Of a DNA stretch of 16,267 bases, positions 15,187 through 16,267 are shown one piece after another. The notes beneath the pieces were generated by a model that worked only from the letters and a program-made list of their open reading frames with translations, was not told the origin of the DNA and ran no database searches. Each line of letters opens with the position of its first letter. Position 1 is the first letter of the stretch. The stretch lies in contig CBDTYW010000061.1 in assembly GCA_965364735.1 (NCBI GenBank), positions 1-16,267 on the forward strand, given 5' to 3'. The DNA is from CBDTYW01 sp965364735 (lineage in GTDB: Bacteria; Actinomycetota; Nitriliruptoria; Nitriliruptorales; Nitriliruptoraceae). Made by a program: the position numbers and the translations under genes.

Positions 15187-16267
15187 GTGACGCACGAAGC
15201 ACGCGGACGTACGCCGCTGATCGCTGGAGCGCTCGCCACCGCGGTCCTGGCCGCATCGATCTCGCTGGCCGCGGCACGGGCCGACGTGCCGGAGGTGGAC
15301 CTCGCGTCGGCGTCCAGCGGAGACGTCGACGCGACGGCTGCCGTCAGCCCGGGCGTGCTACGGGCGTCCGAGGACACGGGCGCAGCGGGAGTCGTGCCCG
15401 ACGATTCCCGCGCGACGTTGCTCGGCGGCCCCGCTGCCGTGCACGGTGGGCTCGACGACCATCTCGCCCCATGTGTCGACGACGTGCTGCGCATCGGCGG
15501 GGCCGACCGCTGGGCGACGGCGGTTGCGCTGGCCGAAGCCCTTGACCAGGCCCGCGGTACCACGGCGACCACCGTCTACGTCGCGTCCGGACGTTCGTTC
15601 CCTGACGCACTTGCTGCGGGGCCCGTCGTTGCGGCTGACGGCGGCGTGCTGCTGCTCACCGACCGCGACGCGTTGCCCGGCGTCACGAAGGCTGAGCTGA
15701 GCGAACGCGCCCCGTCGCGGATCCGTGTGCTTGGTGGTGCGGCTGCCGTCAGCAGCGCGGTGCTTGCCGAGCTGACCGAGTTCTCCGATGACGTCGAGCG
15801 GATCTCCGGCAACGATCGCTACCTGACGGCGGGCGCGCTGGCTGAGGCGTTCGACGTGGCCGACGAGGCGGTCATCGCCGCCGGCACGAGCTTCCCCGAC
15901 GCGCTGGCCATCGGTCCGTACGCGGCCCGTGTCGGTGCGCCGATCCTGCTGACCCGCCCGACGTCGCTGCCGGAGCCAACGATCGCGCAGCTCGAACGTC
16001 TCGCTCCGGCCACCGTGACCATCGTCGGTGGCACCGGCGTCATCAGCGATGACGTCCGCGACCAGATCGCATCCGTGCTGCCAGGCGCCACCGTGCGACG
16101 GCTCAGCGGCCCCGACCGCGTCGCCACGTCCGCAGCGATCGCCGACGCCACCGCCCCAGCCGTCATGAACCGCGTTCACCTCTCCACCGGACGTGGGTTC
16201 GCGGACGCGCTCGCCGCCGGGCCGCTCGCCGCCGCGCAAGGCGCCCCGCTCCTGCTGCTCGACGGTG
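15187..16267 (+). CDS. Secreted cell-wall-binding repeat (CWB2) protein, C-terminus beyond window
   Basis: Exported protein of tandem CWB2 (PF04122-type) modules, which anchor proteins to the cell wall through secondary polymers in Gram-positives such as Clostridioides. Seen: 360 codons to the right edge. Start GTG 15187 has GAGGAA with 5-base spacing. Sec signal: Arg near the start, hydrophobic 10-30, likely cleavage ARA|DV after residue 32. A low-complexity Ala/Ser/Asp segment follows. Residues 75-96 look like the tail of a degenerate repeat (LLGGPAAVHGGL). Full repeats begin at LRIGGADRWATAVALAEA (101) and ERISGNDRYLTAGALAEAF (204), and a third at RRLSGPDRVATSAAIAD (305). Each has SFPDALA-like and VLGGAAAVS / IVGGTGVIS elements at matching places. 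Any catalytic domain would lie beyond the edge; three CWB2 repeats alone are also common. Confidence 0.9.
   Translation, partial: MTHEARGRTPLIAGALATAVLAASISLAAARADVPEVDLASASSGDVDATAAVSPGVLRASEDTGAAGVVPDDSRATLLGGPAAVHGGLDDHLAPCVDDVLRIGGADRWATAVALAEALDQARGTTATTVYVASGRSFPDALAAGPVVAADGGVLLLTDRDALPGVTKAELSERAPSRIRVLGGAAAVSSAVLAELTEFSDDVERISGNDRYLTAGALAEAFDVADEAVIAAGTSFPDALAIGPYAARVGAPILLTRPTSLPEPTIAQLERLAPATVTIVGGTGVISDDVRDQIASVLPGATVRRLSGPDRVATSAAIADATAPAVMNRVHLSTGRGFADALAAGPLAAAQGAPLLLLDG

Noticed and set aside
15143..15190. 15-codon ORF whose TGA overlaps the GTG start of the CWB2 gene, possible leader peptide
   Set aside because: There is no ribosome-binding site before its ATG, and the overlap can occur by chance. 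Only conservation would revive it.
15030..15572. Upstream extension of the amidohydrolase frame by 181 codons
   Set aside because: It overlaps the divergent CWB2 gene and would bury the lipoprotein signal peptide inside the protein; ATG 15029 has its own ribosome-binding site.

Overview
The window is GC-rich, densely packed bacterial DNA with GTG starts. It carries a TsaB/TsaE/alanine racemase/Nnr/GlmS housekeeping set and, at the right edge, a secreted protein built of tandem cell-wall-binding (CWB2) repeats. This suits a high-GC member of the Actinomycetota. The CWB2 protein together with the family-4-type uracil-DNA glycosylase makes me think of Acidimicrobiia or Nitriliruptoria-like lineages, but that placement is an inference from gene content only.

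Layout: (1) 1-1739, minus strand: udg, tsaE and tsaB in tight succession; tsaB runs off the left edge. (2) 2005-3018, minus strand: a self-cleaving P1/DmpA-type (S58) peptidase. It is divergent from (3) 3098-6661, plus strand: an alpha/beta hydrolase, a Rieske domain fused to a thiamine-diphosphate (ThDP) enzyme, and an unrecognised protein that appears to start at CTG. The Rieske-ThDP gene is broken by a frameshift at about 5456-5460 that coincides with loss of roughly 25 expected residues. (4) 6665-10477, minus strand: an EthD-like protein, a GNAT acetyltransferase, bifunctional NAD(P)HX repair enzyme Nnr, and alanine racemase. (5) 10568-12409, minus strand: glmS, preceded by a 361-bp structured non-coding stretch. 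(6) 12771-15029, minus strand: a class I methyltransferase and a lipoprotein amidohydrolase of the YtcJ type. (7) 15187 to the right edge, plus strand: the secreted CWB2 protein, which is incomplete.

How they fit: GlmS (UDP-GlcNAc supply) and Alr (D-alanine) feed peptidoglycan synthesis. TsaB and TsaE belong to tRNA t6A synthesis. Nnr repairs damaged nicotinamide cofactors. A glmS-nnr-alr-tsaE-tsaB order is familiar in actinobacteria; here it is split by accessory genes. The most unusual part is the plus-strand three-gene unit at 3098-6661. It combines a redox Rieske domain with a ThDP carboligase/decarboxylase, has inverted repeats in front of genes one and two (including a three-armed element able to form two mutually exclusive hairpins), and shows a fresh-looking internal lesion. 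No tRNA, rRNA, CRISPR array, insertion sequence or integrase was seen.
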